From assembly GCA_943789105.1 (NCBI GenBank), contig CALSSW010000002.1:62001-126000 (forward strand): a stretch of DNA of 64,000 bases, written 5' to 3'. Each line of letters starts with the position of its first letter. The stretch's first letter is position 1. Both the position numbers and the translations under genes were made by a program. This stretch comes from an uncultured Ulvibacter sp. (lineage in GTDB: Bacteria > Bacteroidota > Bacteroidia > Flavobacteriales > Flavobacteriaceae). The notes under the pieces are model-generated. The model saw nothing but the letters and a program-made list of their open reading frames with translations, searched no databases and was not told the DNA's origin. Below are positions 8,694-17,672 of the stretch, in pieces.

Positions 8694-9617
8694 TTATGAT
8701 ACTTCTATTTCGTATTGTGTCAAGCTCTTGAACTTGTGCAAGCGAGAGTCTATCTCATTTTTAGTTAAATTTTCCATGCGCTGTGTGCCAAATTTTTCTA
8801 CGCAAAAAGAAGCCAAGCAAGAACCGTAAATAATGGCTCTTTTCATGCTCTCGAAGCTATAGTCACCGGTTTTTGCTAAATACCCTGTAAAGCCACCTGC
8901 AAAAGTGTCTCCGGCTCCCGTGGGGTCAAACACATCAGCTAGGGGCATTGCTGGGGCATAAAACATCTCGTCTTTATAAAAAATCAATGCGCCGTGTTCT
9001 CCTTTTTTTATCACGACATATTTTGGGCCCATCTCCATGATTATCTTTGAAGCGTTTACCAAAGAGTAGGCTCCAGATAATTGTCTTGCTTCCTCATCAT
9101 TAATGGTAATAGCATCTACCTTAGAGATTACTTTTTTAAGATCATCAAGGGCTATGTCCATCCAAAAATTCATGGTGTCTAAAACAACCATTTTTGGGTC
9201 ATGCATCTGCTCTATTACACTCATCTGTACCATTGGGTGCAAATTTCCTAACATAACCACCTCTGAGTCTTTGTATGAATCTGGCACCACTGGTGTAAAT
9301 GTCTCTAACACATTAAGCTCTGTAGCTAGGGTGTCTCTAGAGTTCATGTCATTGTGGTACTTACCACTCCAAAAAAATGTTTTTCCCTCTTTTACAATTT
9401 CAAGCCCTTGGGTGTTGATGCCTTTGTCTTCCAGCATCTGGATATCTGTTTGCAAGAAATCTCCCCCTACTACAGACACAATAGCTGGATCTATATCAAA
9501 CTGGGCGCTAGAGAGGCCAATATAGGTTGCGGCGCCACCTAAAATTTTATCGGTTTTTCCAAAAGGAGTTTCAATAGCGTCAAAAGCCACGGTTCCTACA
9601 ATAACAAGTTTAGTCAT
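8694..9617 (-). CDS. PfkB-family carbohydrate/nucleoside kinase
   Basis: 307 residues of the ribokinase/PfkB family, which phosphorylates sugars or nucleosides with ATP. The second PfkB signature is clear: DPTGAGDTFAGGF, containing the catalytic base aspartate and the anion hole. An N-terminal GGAATYIGLSSAQF and the central TINDEEARQLSG also fit. The exact substrate (ribose, adenosine, inosine or another) cannot be told. In Bacteroidetes this gene commonly sits beside the PurF-like gene, which suggests a link with purine or ribose metabolism; that link is inference. It ends at a strong terminator. Confidence 0.88.
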   Translation of the reverse strand: MTKLVIVGTVAFDAIETPFGKTDKILGGAATYIGLSSAQFDIDPAIVSVVGGDFLQTDIQMLEDKGINTQGLEIVKEGKTFFWSGKYHNDMNSRDTLATELNVLETFTPVVPDSYKDSEVVMLGNLHPMVQMSVIEQMHDPKMVVLDTMNFWMDIALDDLKKVISKVDAITINDEEARQLSGAYSLVNASKIIMEMGPKYVVIKKGEHGALIFYKDEMFYAPAMPLADVFDPTGAGDTFAGGFTGYLAKTGDYSFESMKRAIIYGSCLASFCVEKFGTQRMENLTKNEIDSRLHKFKSLTQYEIEVS

Positions 9618-9754
9618 ACAATTATTTACAATAATTAAGGTGTAAATTTAATCAATTAAATGAGAAAAAAGAAGTTTTATTAAACAGTCTAAAACATAAA
9701 TTAAATACTGAAATTTTGATGAGAAAAAAGCCCTAAAACAGGTATCCCTCTTTA

Positions 9755-10396
9755 TTATTTTCTGCCAAAATCTGCAGGAATTTCTCCCCAGGCTTTGGTT
9801 TCCCATTTAACAATAAAAGTGCTGTAAGAATTATTTTTTAGCCATAGCTCTGCCCTAGATATAAGCTCAAAGATGACCTCATTTTTTATTGTTTTTTTTA
9901 ATCTGGTATTGCACTTGTGCTTTTTCACCCAAGCAATAGCAATTCTAGAGTCAGAATAAATAATCCTGTCGCTTTTCTCTTTTTTAAGAAATGCTAAGCC
10001 ATGAACAAGGGCTAAAAATTCTCCTACATTGTTGGTAGCTTGATCAAATGGCCCTTGATGAAATAACTGCCTGTGTGTTTGAGTATCTACAGCTCGGTAT
10101 TCCATACGCCCCGGATTTCCACTACATGCAGCATCTACGGCAATAGAATATAGATTTGGTTGGCCATATTCGGCTTTTTGTGATGGGGTGAGAACTTTGC
10201 TTTTTCCTAGAGTTTTACCTTTATAATCTTGATAGCTTTTATTGTATGCTATTGTAGCTGCAGGCAACGATTCAAAGCTCATATACTGAGCTCCAGAGAC
10301 TCCTTTAATAACGGCTTGACACTCTTTCCAGCTATGGTATATCCCTGCGGGGTTCCCAAGCCAAACAACATAATATTTTTGCTTTTTTTGTGTCAT
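9755..10396 (-). CDS. Ribonuclease H with N-terminal viroplasmin/hybrid-binding domain
   Basis: 213 residues. The N-terminal ~50 residues (YYVVWLGNPAGIYHSWKECQ, then KGVSGAQYMSF) match the caulimovirus viroplasmin/RNase H1 hybrid-binding domain. The C-terminal domain is RNase H type 1, with acidic active-site candidates D in IAVDAACSGNPG, E in NNVGEFLALVHGL and D in IIYSDSRIAIAWV. The enzyme removes the RNA strand of RNA/DNA hybrids in the cytoplasm. The fourth conserved acidic residue near the C-terminus is not obvious, perhaps in KAWGEIPADFG. The gene starts 10 bases after purN ends, so the two are probably one transcript. Confidence 0.9.
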   Translation of the reverse strand: MTQKKQKYYVVWLGNPAGIYHSWKECQAVIKGVSGAQYMSFESLPAATIAYNKSYQDYKGKTLGKSKVLTPSQKAEYGQPNLYSIAVDAACSGNPGRMEYRAVDTQTHRQLFHQGPFDQATNNVGEFLALVHGLAFLKKEKSDRIIYSDSRIAIAWVKKHKCNTRLKKTIKNEVIFELISRAELWLKNNSYSTFIVKWETKAWGEIPADFGRK

Positions 10397-10406
10397 GTGG
10401 GTTAGG

Positions 10407-10982
10407 TTAGTGAGCTTTAATTAAAACGTCCTCAATTACCTTTGGTAGCCACTGATGCTCTAATTGCTGCACCTTGGCAGCAACATCCTGTGGAGTGTCT
10501 TGTGGGGTTAAACTAATCTTTTTCTGAAATATAACTTCCCCTTTGTCATACTGGTTATTAACATAGTGTATGGTAATCCCGCTGTAAGTTTCTTTATTTT
10601 CTACTACAGCCTTGTGCACATGGTGGCCATACATTCCCTTACCACCATATTTTGGCAAAAGGGCTGGATGTATATTTATAACCTTATTTGGGAAGGCGTC
10701 TATGATAATTTCAGGAAATTTAAGCAAAAATCCCGCCAGTACAATAAGGTCTGGTTTGTATTGTTTTAACAAAGAGAGAAGGTTCTGGGGAGCTAGCATT
10801 TCAGCTTTGGTGAAAGACAAAGCCTCTATACTAAGTGCCTTAGAACGATCTAGCACCTGGGCATTTTTATTATTTGACAGCACACATACAACCTCAGCCT
10901 GGTTTGAGTTTTGAAAATATTTTATAATATTTTGTGTATTTGTGCCATTGCCTGAAGCAAAAAGTACAATGTGCTTCTTCAT
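10407..10982 (-). CDS. purN: Phosphoribosylglycinamide formyltransferase
   Basis: GAR transformylase, third step of purine synthesis, transferring formyl from 10-formyltetrahydrofolate. Family motifs: ASGNGTNTQNI near the N-terminus (phosphate loop), NIHPALLPKYGGKGMYG with the catalytic histidine, and SGITIHYVNNQYDKGEVI. I chose the ATG at 10982 (MKKHIVLFAS) because homologues begin just before the glycine-rich loop; an alternative ATG at 11018 adds 12 unconserved residues. At about 190 residues it is of normal length. A TACTTTTG box lies upstream, and the gene is divergent from acpP across a 140-bp region. Confidence 0.92.
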   Translation of the reverse strand: MKKHIVLFASGNGTNTQNIIKYFQNSNQAEVVCVLSNNKNAQVLDRSKALSIEALSFTKAEMLAPQNLLSLLKQYKPDLIVLAGFLLKFPEIIIDAFPNKVINIHPALLPKYGGKGMYGHHVHKAVVENKETYSGITIHYVNNQYDKGEVIFQKKISLTPQDTPQDVAAKVQQLEHQWLPKVIEDVLIKAH

Positions 10983-11027
10983 AGGATTTGTTTGGGTGCT
11001 TGCAGAAGTTATCATCAATAAATATCA

Positions 11028-11035
11028 CAAAAGTA
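11028..11035 (-). promoter_or_regulatory. -7 promoter box for purN
   Basis: TACTTTTG on the minus strand is an exact match to TAnnTTTG. No clear -33 TTTG is seen at the usual distance, so this rests on the -7 box and its position before purN. Confidence 0.4.
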
Positions 11036-11158
11036 AAGCAATAGAGATACACTTCTATTAAAAATGTTAGATTTGGTTATAGATTTTTTTTTTTAAGTGG
11101 TGTTTTAAGTTAAAATATTTTATTTTTACCGCTTAATTAAAATTTAAAAACAAAGATT

Positions 11159-11392
11159 ATGTCAGACATTGCATCAAGAGTAAAAGCTATCATCGTAGAC
11201 AAATTAGGCGTTGACGAGAATGAGGTTGTAAACCAAGCAAGCTTCACCAACGACCTAGGAGCAGATTCACTAGATACAGTAGAGCTTATTATGGAATTTG
11301 AGAAAGAATTTGATATACAAATTCCAGATGATCAAGCTGAAAACATTGCTACAGTTGGTCAAGCGGTTTCATATATTGAAGAGAACAAATAA
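11159..11392 (+). CDS. acpP: Acyl carrier protein
   Basis: 77-residue acidic four-helix carrier protein. The phosphopantetheine attachment serine is S37 in [15 protein letters not shown], the standard motif. It shuttles growing acyl chains in type II fatty-acid synthesis in the cytoplasm. Directly followed after 12 bases by fabF and then rnc, the classic arrangement in Bacteroidetes, so they are probably one operon. The leader contains TATTTTTA about 30 bases before the ATG, a probable -7 box. Confidence 0.97.
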   Translation: MSDIASRVKAIIVDKLGVDENEVVNQASFTNDLGADSLDTVELIMEFEKEFDIQIPDDQAENIATVGQAVSYIEENK

Positions 11393-11404
11393 GAAAAATT
11401 CTTT

Positions 11405-12658
11405 ATGGAATTAAAGCGAGTTGTAGTAACAGGTCTTGGCGCACTTACCCCCATTGGAAATAATATCCAAGAATATTGGGATGCTTTAAAAAGCGGTAAA
11501 AGTGGTTGTGCACCTATTACCTATTTCGATACTGAAAAGTTCAAAACAAAATTCGCTTGTGAGGTTAAGAATTATGATCCGTTACAGTATTTCAACCGCA
11601 AAGAGGCTAGAAAATTAGACCGATTTGCTCAATACGCACTAATTTCTAGCGACCAGGCCATACAAGATGCCGCCTTAGATATGGATGCCATCGATAAATT
11701 TCGAGTTGGTGTTATTTGGGGAGCAGGTATTGGAGGTATTGAAACATTTCAAAATGAAGTAATAAACTTTTCACAAGGGGATGGAACACCGCGTTTCAAC
11801 CCCTTTTTTATTCCAAAAATGATTGCAGATATTGCCCCTGGTAATATTTCAATCAAACATGGGTTTATGGGGCCAAACTATACAACAGTCTCTGCCTGTG
11901 CCTCTTCTGCCAATGCCATGATTGATGCTTTAAACTATATTCGATTGGGCCATTGTGATATCATTGTAACAGGAGGAAGTGAAGCAGCTGTAACCATGGC
12001 TGGTTTAGGCGGCTTTAATGCCATGCATGCCCTTTCTACAAGAAACGAATCGCCACAGTCTGCATCAAGGCCTTTTGATGCTACTCGTGATGGATTTGTA
12101 TTAGGAGAAGGAGCTGGCGCACTGGTCTTAGAAGATTATGAGCACGCAAAAGCGCGTGGTGCAGTAATATATGCCGAAGTAATTGGTGGTGGGATGTCTA
12201 GTGATGCATATCACATGACTGCCCCACATCCGGAAGGTATTGGCGTAGAACGTGTAATGCATAATTGTTTAAATGATGCAGGTATTCAGGCCGGTGAGGT
12301 TGACGCAATAAACACACACGGTACATCAACACCTCTTGGAGATGTTGCAGAATTAAAAGCAATTAGCAACGTATTTGGTGCACATGCCAATAAAATAAAC
12401 ATCAACTCTACAAAATCTATGACGGGACACCTACTTGGCGCCGCTGGTGCAGTAGAAGCAATCGCTTCTATTTTATCAATGCAACACAATCTTGTGCCTC
12501 CTACAATTAATCACACTCAGGTGGATCAAAACATAGACCCTTCATTGAATTTAACACTCAATAAAGCGCAAAATAGAGAAGTAAATATTGCCATGAGTAA
12601 CACCTTTGGATTTGGGGGCCACAATGCTTGTGTGCTGTTTAGAAAACTAAAGGAGTAA
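11405..12658 (+). CDS. fabF: Beta-ketoacyl-ACP synthase II
   Basis: 417-residue condensing enzyme of fatty-acid elongation; it joins malonyl-ACP to acyl-ACP. The Cys-His-His catalytic set is visible: C165 in SACASSANA, H305 in NTHGTSTPLGD and H342 in KSMTGHLLGAAG. The C-terminal GFGGHNACVLFR loop and full length are normal for FabF. It lies between acpP (12 bases upstream) and rnc (4 bases downstream) on the same strand, consistent with one operon that balances carrier protein and elongation enzyme. Confidence 0.97.
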   Translation: MELKRVVVTGLGALTPIGNNIQEYWDALKSGKSGCAPITYFDTEKFKTKFACEVKNYDPLQYFNRKEARKLDRFAQYALISSDQAIQDAALDMDAIDKFRVGVIWGAGIGGIETFQNEVINFSQGDGTPRFNPFFIPKMIADIAPGNISIKHGFMGPNYTTVSACASSANAMIDALNYIRLGHCDIIVTGGSEAAVTMAGLGGFNAMHALSTRNESPQSASRPFDATRDGFVLGEGAGALVLEDYEHAKARGAVIYAEVIGGGMSSDAYHMTAPHPEGIGVERVMHNCLNDAGIQAGEVDAINTHGTSTPLGDVAELKAISNVFGAHANKININSTKSMTGHLLGAAGAVEAIASILSMQHNLVPPTINHTQVDQNIDPSLNLTLNKAQNREVNIAMSNTFGFGGHNACVLFRKLKE

Positions 12659-12662
12659 AACA

Positions 12663-13412
12663 ATGGCTACTTTTAAAAACATATTTAATCCCCGTACCAC
12701 TAAGGACGGGGGTTTTTTTTTAGCAATAAAAGAGCTCCTAGGTTTTAACCCTAAAGATATCGGTATCTACCGAGAAGCCTTTACCCACCGCTCCACCAAC
12801 ACGACCTCCACACAAGGGCATGCTCAAAACTATGAGCGCATGGAGTTTCTTGGAGACGCAATGCTAAGTGCCATTATTGCAGCACACCTTTACAATAAAG
12901 TTCCTGGGGGAGATGAAGGCTACCTTACTAAAATGAGAAGCAAAGTGGTGAGCAGAGAACACCTAAACGAATTAGGTAGAGACTTAGAACTAACAAAACA
13001 TGTAAAAACAACCGTGCCCATTAGCCAGTTTGGGGTTAATATTCATGGCAATGTGTTTGAAGCCTTGGTTGGTGCTATATACCTAGACAGAGGGTACAAA
13101 TACTGCGAAAAATTTATCAAAAAACGAGTAATAGAGCCCTACGTTGATATTGAAAAACTAGAAGGAAAAGTAATTAGCTACAAAAGCCTTTTTATTGAGT
13201 GGTGTCAAAAAAACAAACATCAGTTTAAATTCTCTGTTTATGAGGATACCGGAAACGAAACCCTTAAACATTTTGGCGTAAAACTAACCCTAGATAATAA
13301 ACTAGTTGGGAAGGCAAGAGCAACCTCAAAAAAGAAAGGGGAAGAACAAGCTGCCAAAAGAGCTTATTATAAATTACAAGAAGCAATAGACGGTTTTAGC
13401 AAAAAAAAATAA
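12663..13412 (+). CDS. rnc: Ribonuclease III
   Basis: 249-residue double-stranded RNA endonuclease that processes rRNA precursors and structured mRNAs. The RNase III signature is YERMEFLGDAMLSA, followed by VFEALVGAIYLD with the second set of acidic metal ligands. The C-terminal part (from about residue 180: SYKSLFIEWCQ... to KKKGEEQAAKRAYYKL) is a double-stranded RNA-binding domain. The start is 4 bases after the fabF stop codon, so translation is probably coupled. Confidence 0.95.
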   Translation: MATFKNIFNPRTTKDGGFFLAIKELLGFNPKDIGIYREAFTHRSTNTTSTQGHAQNYERMEFLGDAMLSAIIAAHLYNKVPGGDEGYLTKMRSKVVSREHLNELGRDLELTKHVKTTVPISQFGVNIHGNVFEALVGAIYLDRGYKYCEKFIKKRVIEPYVDIEKLEGKVISYKSLFIEWCQKNKHQFKFSVYEDTGNETLKHFGVKLTLDNKLVGKARATSKKKGEEQAAKRAYYKLQEAIDGFSKKK

Positions 13413-13542
13413 TCTATCCAGGGAGAAGCATCAATATCTTGCTACATTACTACAACATATTGTACATTAGCATAGAATTTATGGCGTCTTTTTTTATATA
13501 AACTGAAAGTATATTTACCTTTACCCACTATACCATAAGACT

Positions 13543-14034
13543 ATGGGAACACACAAATTAGTATTGGATGATGATTTTGAAGAGGACTTCTCACTTGTCG
13601 CAATTCATTGTAGTGAAGAGCCATACAAGGTTGCCTATATCCTAAATCAATTTGCCCGTTTAAAACTACGCCGTGAAAAATCAGATTTAGCATTTACCTC
13701 CAGCGGCATAGAAATAACATTACCGCTTTTTGGATTTGAAGACCGTACAGAATACACAGGCTATAGCTTAGTGGCAAACAAATGTAAGTCTGCCGTTATT
13801 AAAACAAACAACAGTGGAGAGCTTTTTGGCAACACCACAGACAAAGAAACAATGATTACATATCTTATTCCAGAACTAAAGAAGGTAGACTACTTTTTAA
13901 AAATCCAGAGTGATTTTGACAAGCTAGGAACTAAAATATTGGTCAACCAGATTAACGAGATAAAACAAATAATCTCTGCATACCAAGTGGAACCAGAGAC
14001 CCTAAAATCAAGGGAAAACCTAATATTTGACTAA
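13543..14034 (+). CDS. IPExxxVDY family protein
   Basis: 163-residue protein of unknown function that carries the family-defining motif almost exactly: IPELKKVDY at about residues 109-117. The N-terminus is acidic (LDDDFEEDFSLVAI). No signal peptide or membrane segment is visible, so it is likely cytoplasmic. Its stop codon is immediately followed by the ATG of pyruvate kinase with no spacer. That suggests the two proteins are made together, and perhaps that this one acts on or with the kinase; the functional link is inference. Confidence 0.9.
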   Translation: MGTHKLVLDDDFEEDFSLVAIHCSEEPYKVAYILNQFARLKLRREKSDLAFTSSGIEITLPLFGFEDRTEYTGYSLVANKCKSAVIKTNNSGELFGNTTDKETMITYLIPELKKVDYFLKIQSDFDKLGTKILVNQINEIKQIISAYQVEPETLKSRENLIFD

Positions 14035-15462
14035 ATGCAACATCAAAAAAAGACCAAAATTGTAGCTACCCTAGGGCCTGCTACTGCAGATAAGAAGATT
14101 CTTAAACAAATGATTCTAGCTGGAGTTAATGTATTCCGCGTTAATTTCTCTCATGCAAATTATGAAAATGTTAAACAAGTGGTTGCTCTTATCAGAGAAC
14201 TAGGAACACAGCTCAATACCTCTACTGCAATTCTTGCAGATTTACAAGGCCCTAAATTAAGAGTGGGTATGATGAAAGAGGAGGTGATTGTTCATCCAGG
14301 AGATGAAATCTCATTTTGCACCGGAGAAGAATTTGAAGGAAACTCCAAGAGAGTATACATGAACTACAACAATTTTCCTAAAGATGTTAAAAAGGGAGAA
14401 CGTGTACTTCTTGATGACGGAAAACTAATGTTTGAAGTACTATCAACAGATGGAAAAGCAGAGGTAAAAACCAAAGTAATACAAGGAGGACCTTTACGAT
14501 CTCGTAAGGGGGTAAATTTACCAAATACAAATATTTCTTTACCTGCACTCACTACCAAAGACAAAGAAGATGCTGTTTTTGCCATTTCTTTAGAGGTAGA
14601 CTGGATTGCGCTTTCTTTTGTGCGCCATGCGGCAGATTTAAAAGAACTACAGGCCTTAATTGAAGCCAATAGTAAATATAAAATTCCAATCATAGCTAAG
14701 ATAGAAAAGCCAGAAGCAGTCGAAAATATTGATAAAATTGTTGCCCATTGTGATGGCTTGATGGTTGCTCGTGGAGACCTAGGTGTTGAGGTTCCTGCAG
14801 AAAAGGTTCCACTAATCCAAAAAGAATTAGTTCTTACAGCCAAAAGAGCAAGAATTCCAGTTATTATTGCCACCCAAATGATGGAAACAATGATTTCATC
14901 TCTCACACCAACAAGAGCAGAGGTAAATGATGTTGCAAACTCTATTATGGATGGGGCAGATGCAGTAATGCTAAGTGGAGAAACTTCGGTGGGCAAATAC
15001 CCTGTAGAGGTAATTCAAAAAATGGCCAGCATCTGTACCCAAGTAGAAAACTCTGATCTAATCTCTGTTCCGCATGAGCCTCCTCATGTTAGAACCAATC
15101 GGTATATAACAAAATCAATTTGCTATCATGCAGCCAACATGGCTAATGAAATTAATGCAACAGCCATATGTACCCTAACCAATAGTGGGTATACTGCTTT
15201 TCAAATATCTGCATGGAGACCAGATGCGCATATTTTGGTGTTTACCAATAACCGTAGAATACTATCAAGATTAAACTTGTTATGGGGAGTAGCCTCTTTT
15301 TACTATGACAAGTATGAAAGTACAGATCAAACCGTAGAAGACGTTAATAAAATTGCACACAAAGCAGGTATTGTAGCAAAGGGAGATTACCTTATTAACC
15401 TAGCAGCTATGCCAATTGTAGATAAAGGGATGGTAAACACCCTACGGGTTTCTATGGTGTAA
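14035..15462 (+). CDS. pyk: Pyruvate kinase
   Basis: 475 residues; last step of glycolysis, turning phosphoenolpyruvate and ADP into pyruvate and ATP. Motifs include KIVATLGPAT at the N-terminus, ILADLQGPKLRVG, the active-site segment IPIIAKIEKPEAVENID, VARGDLGVEVP and ATQMMETMI, and MLSGETSVGKYPVE. The C-terminal domain (ATAICTLTNSGYTAF) is the allosteric-site domain of the family. The ATG follows the stop of the IPExxxVDY gene directly, and a strong terminator follows. Confidence 0.97.
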   Translation: MQHQKKTKIVATLGPATADKKILKQMILAGVNVFRVNFSHANYENVKQVVALIRELGTQLNTSTAILADLQGPKLRVGMMKEEVIVHPGDEISFCTGEEFEGNSKRVYMNYNNFPKDVKKGERVLLDDGKLMFEVLSTDGKAEVKTKVIQGGPLRSRKGVNLPNTNISLPALTTKDKEDAVFAISLEVDWIALSFVRHAADLKELQALIEANSKYKIPIIAKIEKPEAVENIDKIVAHCDGLMVARGDLGVEVPAEKVPLIQKELVLTAKRARIPVIIATQMMETMISSLTPTRAEVNDVANSIMDGADAVMLSGETSVGKYPVEVIQKMASICTQVENSDLISVPHEPPHVRTNRYITKSICYHAANMANEINATAICTLTNSGYTAFQISAWRPDAHILVFTNNRRILSRLNLLWGVASFYYDKYESTDQTVEDVNKIAHKAGIVAKGDYLINLAAMPIVDKGMVNTLRVSMV

Positions 15463-15484
15463 CACATATCGCTTAAATAGCTCT

Positions 15485-15522
15485 AAAAAAAGCCCCTTAA
15501 AAATTATTTTAAGGGGCTTTTT
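15485..15522 (+). terminator. Bidirectional terminator after pyk
   Basis: AAAAAGCCCCTTAAAA, short loop, TTTTAAGGGGCTTTTT: a near-perfect inverted repeat with A and T flanks, between pyk and the convergent SH3 lipoprotein gene. It can serve both strands. Confidence 0.85.
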
Positions 15523-15543
15523 AACACTGACGCTGTTGTGTGT

Positions 15544-16308
15544 TTACAAAACGACAAAGTGCTGCGTTATTTTCATCATCCCATCTTGGGTGCTTATACT
15601 TAAGTGCTGCTTAAAGTTTGTCGTGGTGTAATTATATACAATTTCAACAAGAGTATTATCCAACCGCGTTACCTGCAGCTCACGCACCAAAGCGTCTAAT
15701 GGCTTATTTGTGCTATTTATTACTTGAGCGTCTCTCCCTTTAGGATCTGGCATTGCAAAATCTCTTGGGATGTCATACAGTTTTTGTGCAATCAAATAGG
15801 CCTCGTGCCATTTTGTAGTAGGTATTAAAAGTGTTTCTGTACTACTGGGCTCACTGGCTGTACCACCAGTAAACTCTTTTATACTTGCTGTAGGATGCGT
15901 GTTTTGCAAATCTGCAATATACATCTTTGGATTTGCTCCTGGCTCTGGTGGAAAGAGTTCAGACAAATACCCGCTAAATGCAAATCCTGTTTTATTGTTG
16001 TACAATACCTGATGCATCCCTCCCTTAACCCCACTAATATTCATGGTGTTATTTAATTCTAAAGAAACAATTTCTACTTTAGTTCCGTAGGGCATCACGG
16101 CAAGTTTTTGGCTCTTCAAATTATTATATTGTCTTAAAGAAAGGCCGCTTGCTGCTGTTACATACAATGAAGCTGTTTTTTTTTCGGCTATAGGTTGAGC
16201 GCTTATTTGAGTTAGTGCTATTTCTGGGTTTTGAGGTGTGTTTTTCTCACAAGAGGTAAAGAGTGTAATAATGGTGAGTGCGGCAATGGCAAGAGCTTTG
16301 GTTTTCAT
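15544..16308 (-). CDS. SH3-domain lipoprotein
   Basis: 254 residues with a lipoprotein signal peptide ending at FTSC (Cys about residue 20). After a proline/glutamine-rich linker, residues about 45-120 look like a bacterial SH3 (SH3b) fold: YVTAASGLSLRQYNNLKSQ, MPYGTKVEIVSL and a final GFAFSGYLSEL. SH3b domains often bind cell-wall peptides. The C-terminal half (KWHEAYLIAQKLYDIP, then VEIVYNYTTTNFKQHL) is unassigned. Probably anchored in the envelope. It is convergent with pyk across a shared terminator and stands before dinB on the same strand. Confidence 0.82.
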   Translation of the reverse strand: MKTKALAIAALTIITLFTSCEKNTPQNPEIALTQISAQPIAEKKTASLYVTAASGLSLRQYNNLKSQKLAVMPYGTKVEIVSLELNNTMNISGVKGGMHQVLYNNKTGFAFSGYLSELFPPEPGANPKMYIADLQNTHPTASIKEFTGGTASEPSSTETLLIPTTKWHEAYLIAQKLYDIPRDFAMPDPKGRDAQVINSTNKPLDALVRELQVTRLDNTLVEIVYNYTTTNFKQHLSISTQDGMMKITQHFVVL

Positions 16309-16422
16309 AAGGATTGAGTATTAAAATTAAAGTAAAGCTATTGGCATAAAATATCTTTTTTAGGAATTTGGTTATACATATATAACTAAACTTTATATGG
16401 GTTTATTGCGCTGACATTAGTT

Positions 16423-17529
16423 TTAAAACTCAAATTTCATTTGGACATCGTATTTTTTTTCTTCTTTAAGGCTTAGTTTTTGCTTGTTTTCATTATTAAG
16501 CCCAGAGATAGAGATCCCAAGTAACCGAACCGAGTTTTTCATTTTTTCTTGGTACAATAATTCTGTTATATGCTCCATTATTAACTCCTCGCTTGCTATA
16601 TATAAGGGCAGTGTTTTACTGCGAGTTTGGAGCGTGAAATCACTGTATTTTATTTTTAAGGTAATGGTTTTTCCAGCTACTTTGTTTTTTTTTAGACGGC
16701 GCTCAACCTCTTTGGCAATATCTTGTAATCGCTCTAGCATATACAACTCACTTGATATATTTTTGCCAAATGTGCGCTCTGCTGCCAATGATTTTCTAGT
16801 GCGCTGTGGGCTCACTTTACTAGTGTGTATACCTCGTACAATATTATAGTAATAAGGGCCACTTTTGCCAAAATTTTCAGTCAAAAACGCTAACGATTTT
16901 TTCTTTAAATCACTGCCAGAGTATATCCCTAAACGATACATTTTCTCTTTCATTACTTTACCAACTCCATAGAACTTTTTTATGTCTAGGGCTGCTATAA
17001 AGGCTAACACTTGTTCTGGAGAAACAGTTTTTTGACCATTTGGCTTATTGTAATCACTGGCAATCTTTGCTACAAACTTATTGACAGAAATACCCGCGCT
17101 GGCATGTAAACCTGTTTTTTGATAAATCTTTTCTCGAATTTGTTGGGCTATTAGGGTGGCGCTAGGGTTTCCTTTTTTGTTTTGGGTAACATCAAGATAC
17201 GCCTCGTCTAAAGAGAGCGGCTCTACCAAATCTGTATATTCAAAAAAAACGCTGCGTACTTTATCAGAGATCTCTTTGTAGCGTTCAAAATCTGTTTTTA
17301 CGAAAATAAGATGCGGACATAGTTTAAGGGCTAAAGCCCCAGACATGGCAGAGCGAACACCAAATTTTCTAGCCTGGTAGCTTGCTGCGCTTACCACGCC
17401 TCTTTTACCGCCACCTCCTACTGCAATTGCTTTGCCAACCAAAGACGGGTCATCGAGTTGCGCAACACTGGCATAAAAGGCGTCCATGTCAACATGAATA
17501 ATCTTTCTACTATCAATGGGGGTTTGCAT
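16423..17529 (-). CDS. dinB: DNA polymerase IV (Y-family)
   Basis: 368-residue translesion DNA polymerase. The catalytic palm motifs are HVDMDAFYASV near residue 12 and LSLDEAYLDVT, holding the metal-binding acidic residues. YKEISDKVRSVF, the helix-hairpin-helix segment (KKFYGVGKVMKEKMYRLGI) and the little-finger domain follow. The C-terminal EEKKYDVQMKFEF differs from the QLGLF clamp-binding peptide of some homologues, although a terminal hydrophobic stretch is present. It stands alone, with no LexA box that I can recognise. Confidence 0.95.
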   Translation of the reverse strand: MQTPIDSRKIIHVDMDAFYASVAQLDDPSLVGKAIAVGGGGKRGVVSAASYQARKFGVRSAMSGALALKLCPHLIFVKTDFERYKEISDKVRSVFFEYTDLVEPLSLDEAYLDVTQNKKGNPSATLIAQQIREKIYQKTGLHASAGISVNKFVAKIASDYNKPNGQKTVSPEQVLAFIAALDIKKFYGVGKVMKEKMYRLGIYSGSDLKKKSLAFLTENFGKSGPYYYNIVRGIHTSKVSPQRTRKSLAAERTFGKNISSELYMLERLQDIAKEVERRLKKNKVAGKTITLKIKYSDFTLQTRSKTLPLYIASEELIMEHITELLYQEKMKNSVRLLGISISGLNNENKQKLSLKEEKKYDVQMKFEF

Positions 17530-17672
17530 AGGGTAAAGTTACTATCTTTAAATCACAAATATTATCAACACAGAGCAAATTACTCGCGCTGTTTAAAAAA
17601 TATGCTTTGAGTTATTATTTTTTAAGTATCCTGTATTAAAAACCCAAGCTCTGAGTGTTACAAGAACATATC

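Noticed and set aside
14364-14996. 210-residue minus-strand ORF inside pyk
   Set aside because: It is a shadow of a strongly conserved gene; its composition (many Ser, Thr, Ile) is typical for antisense translation.
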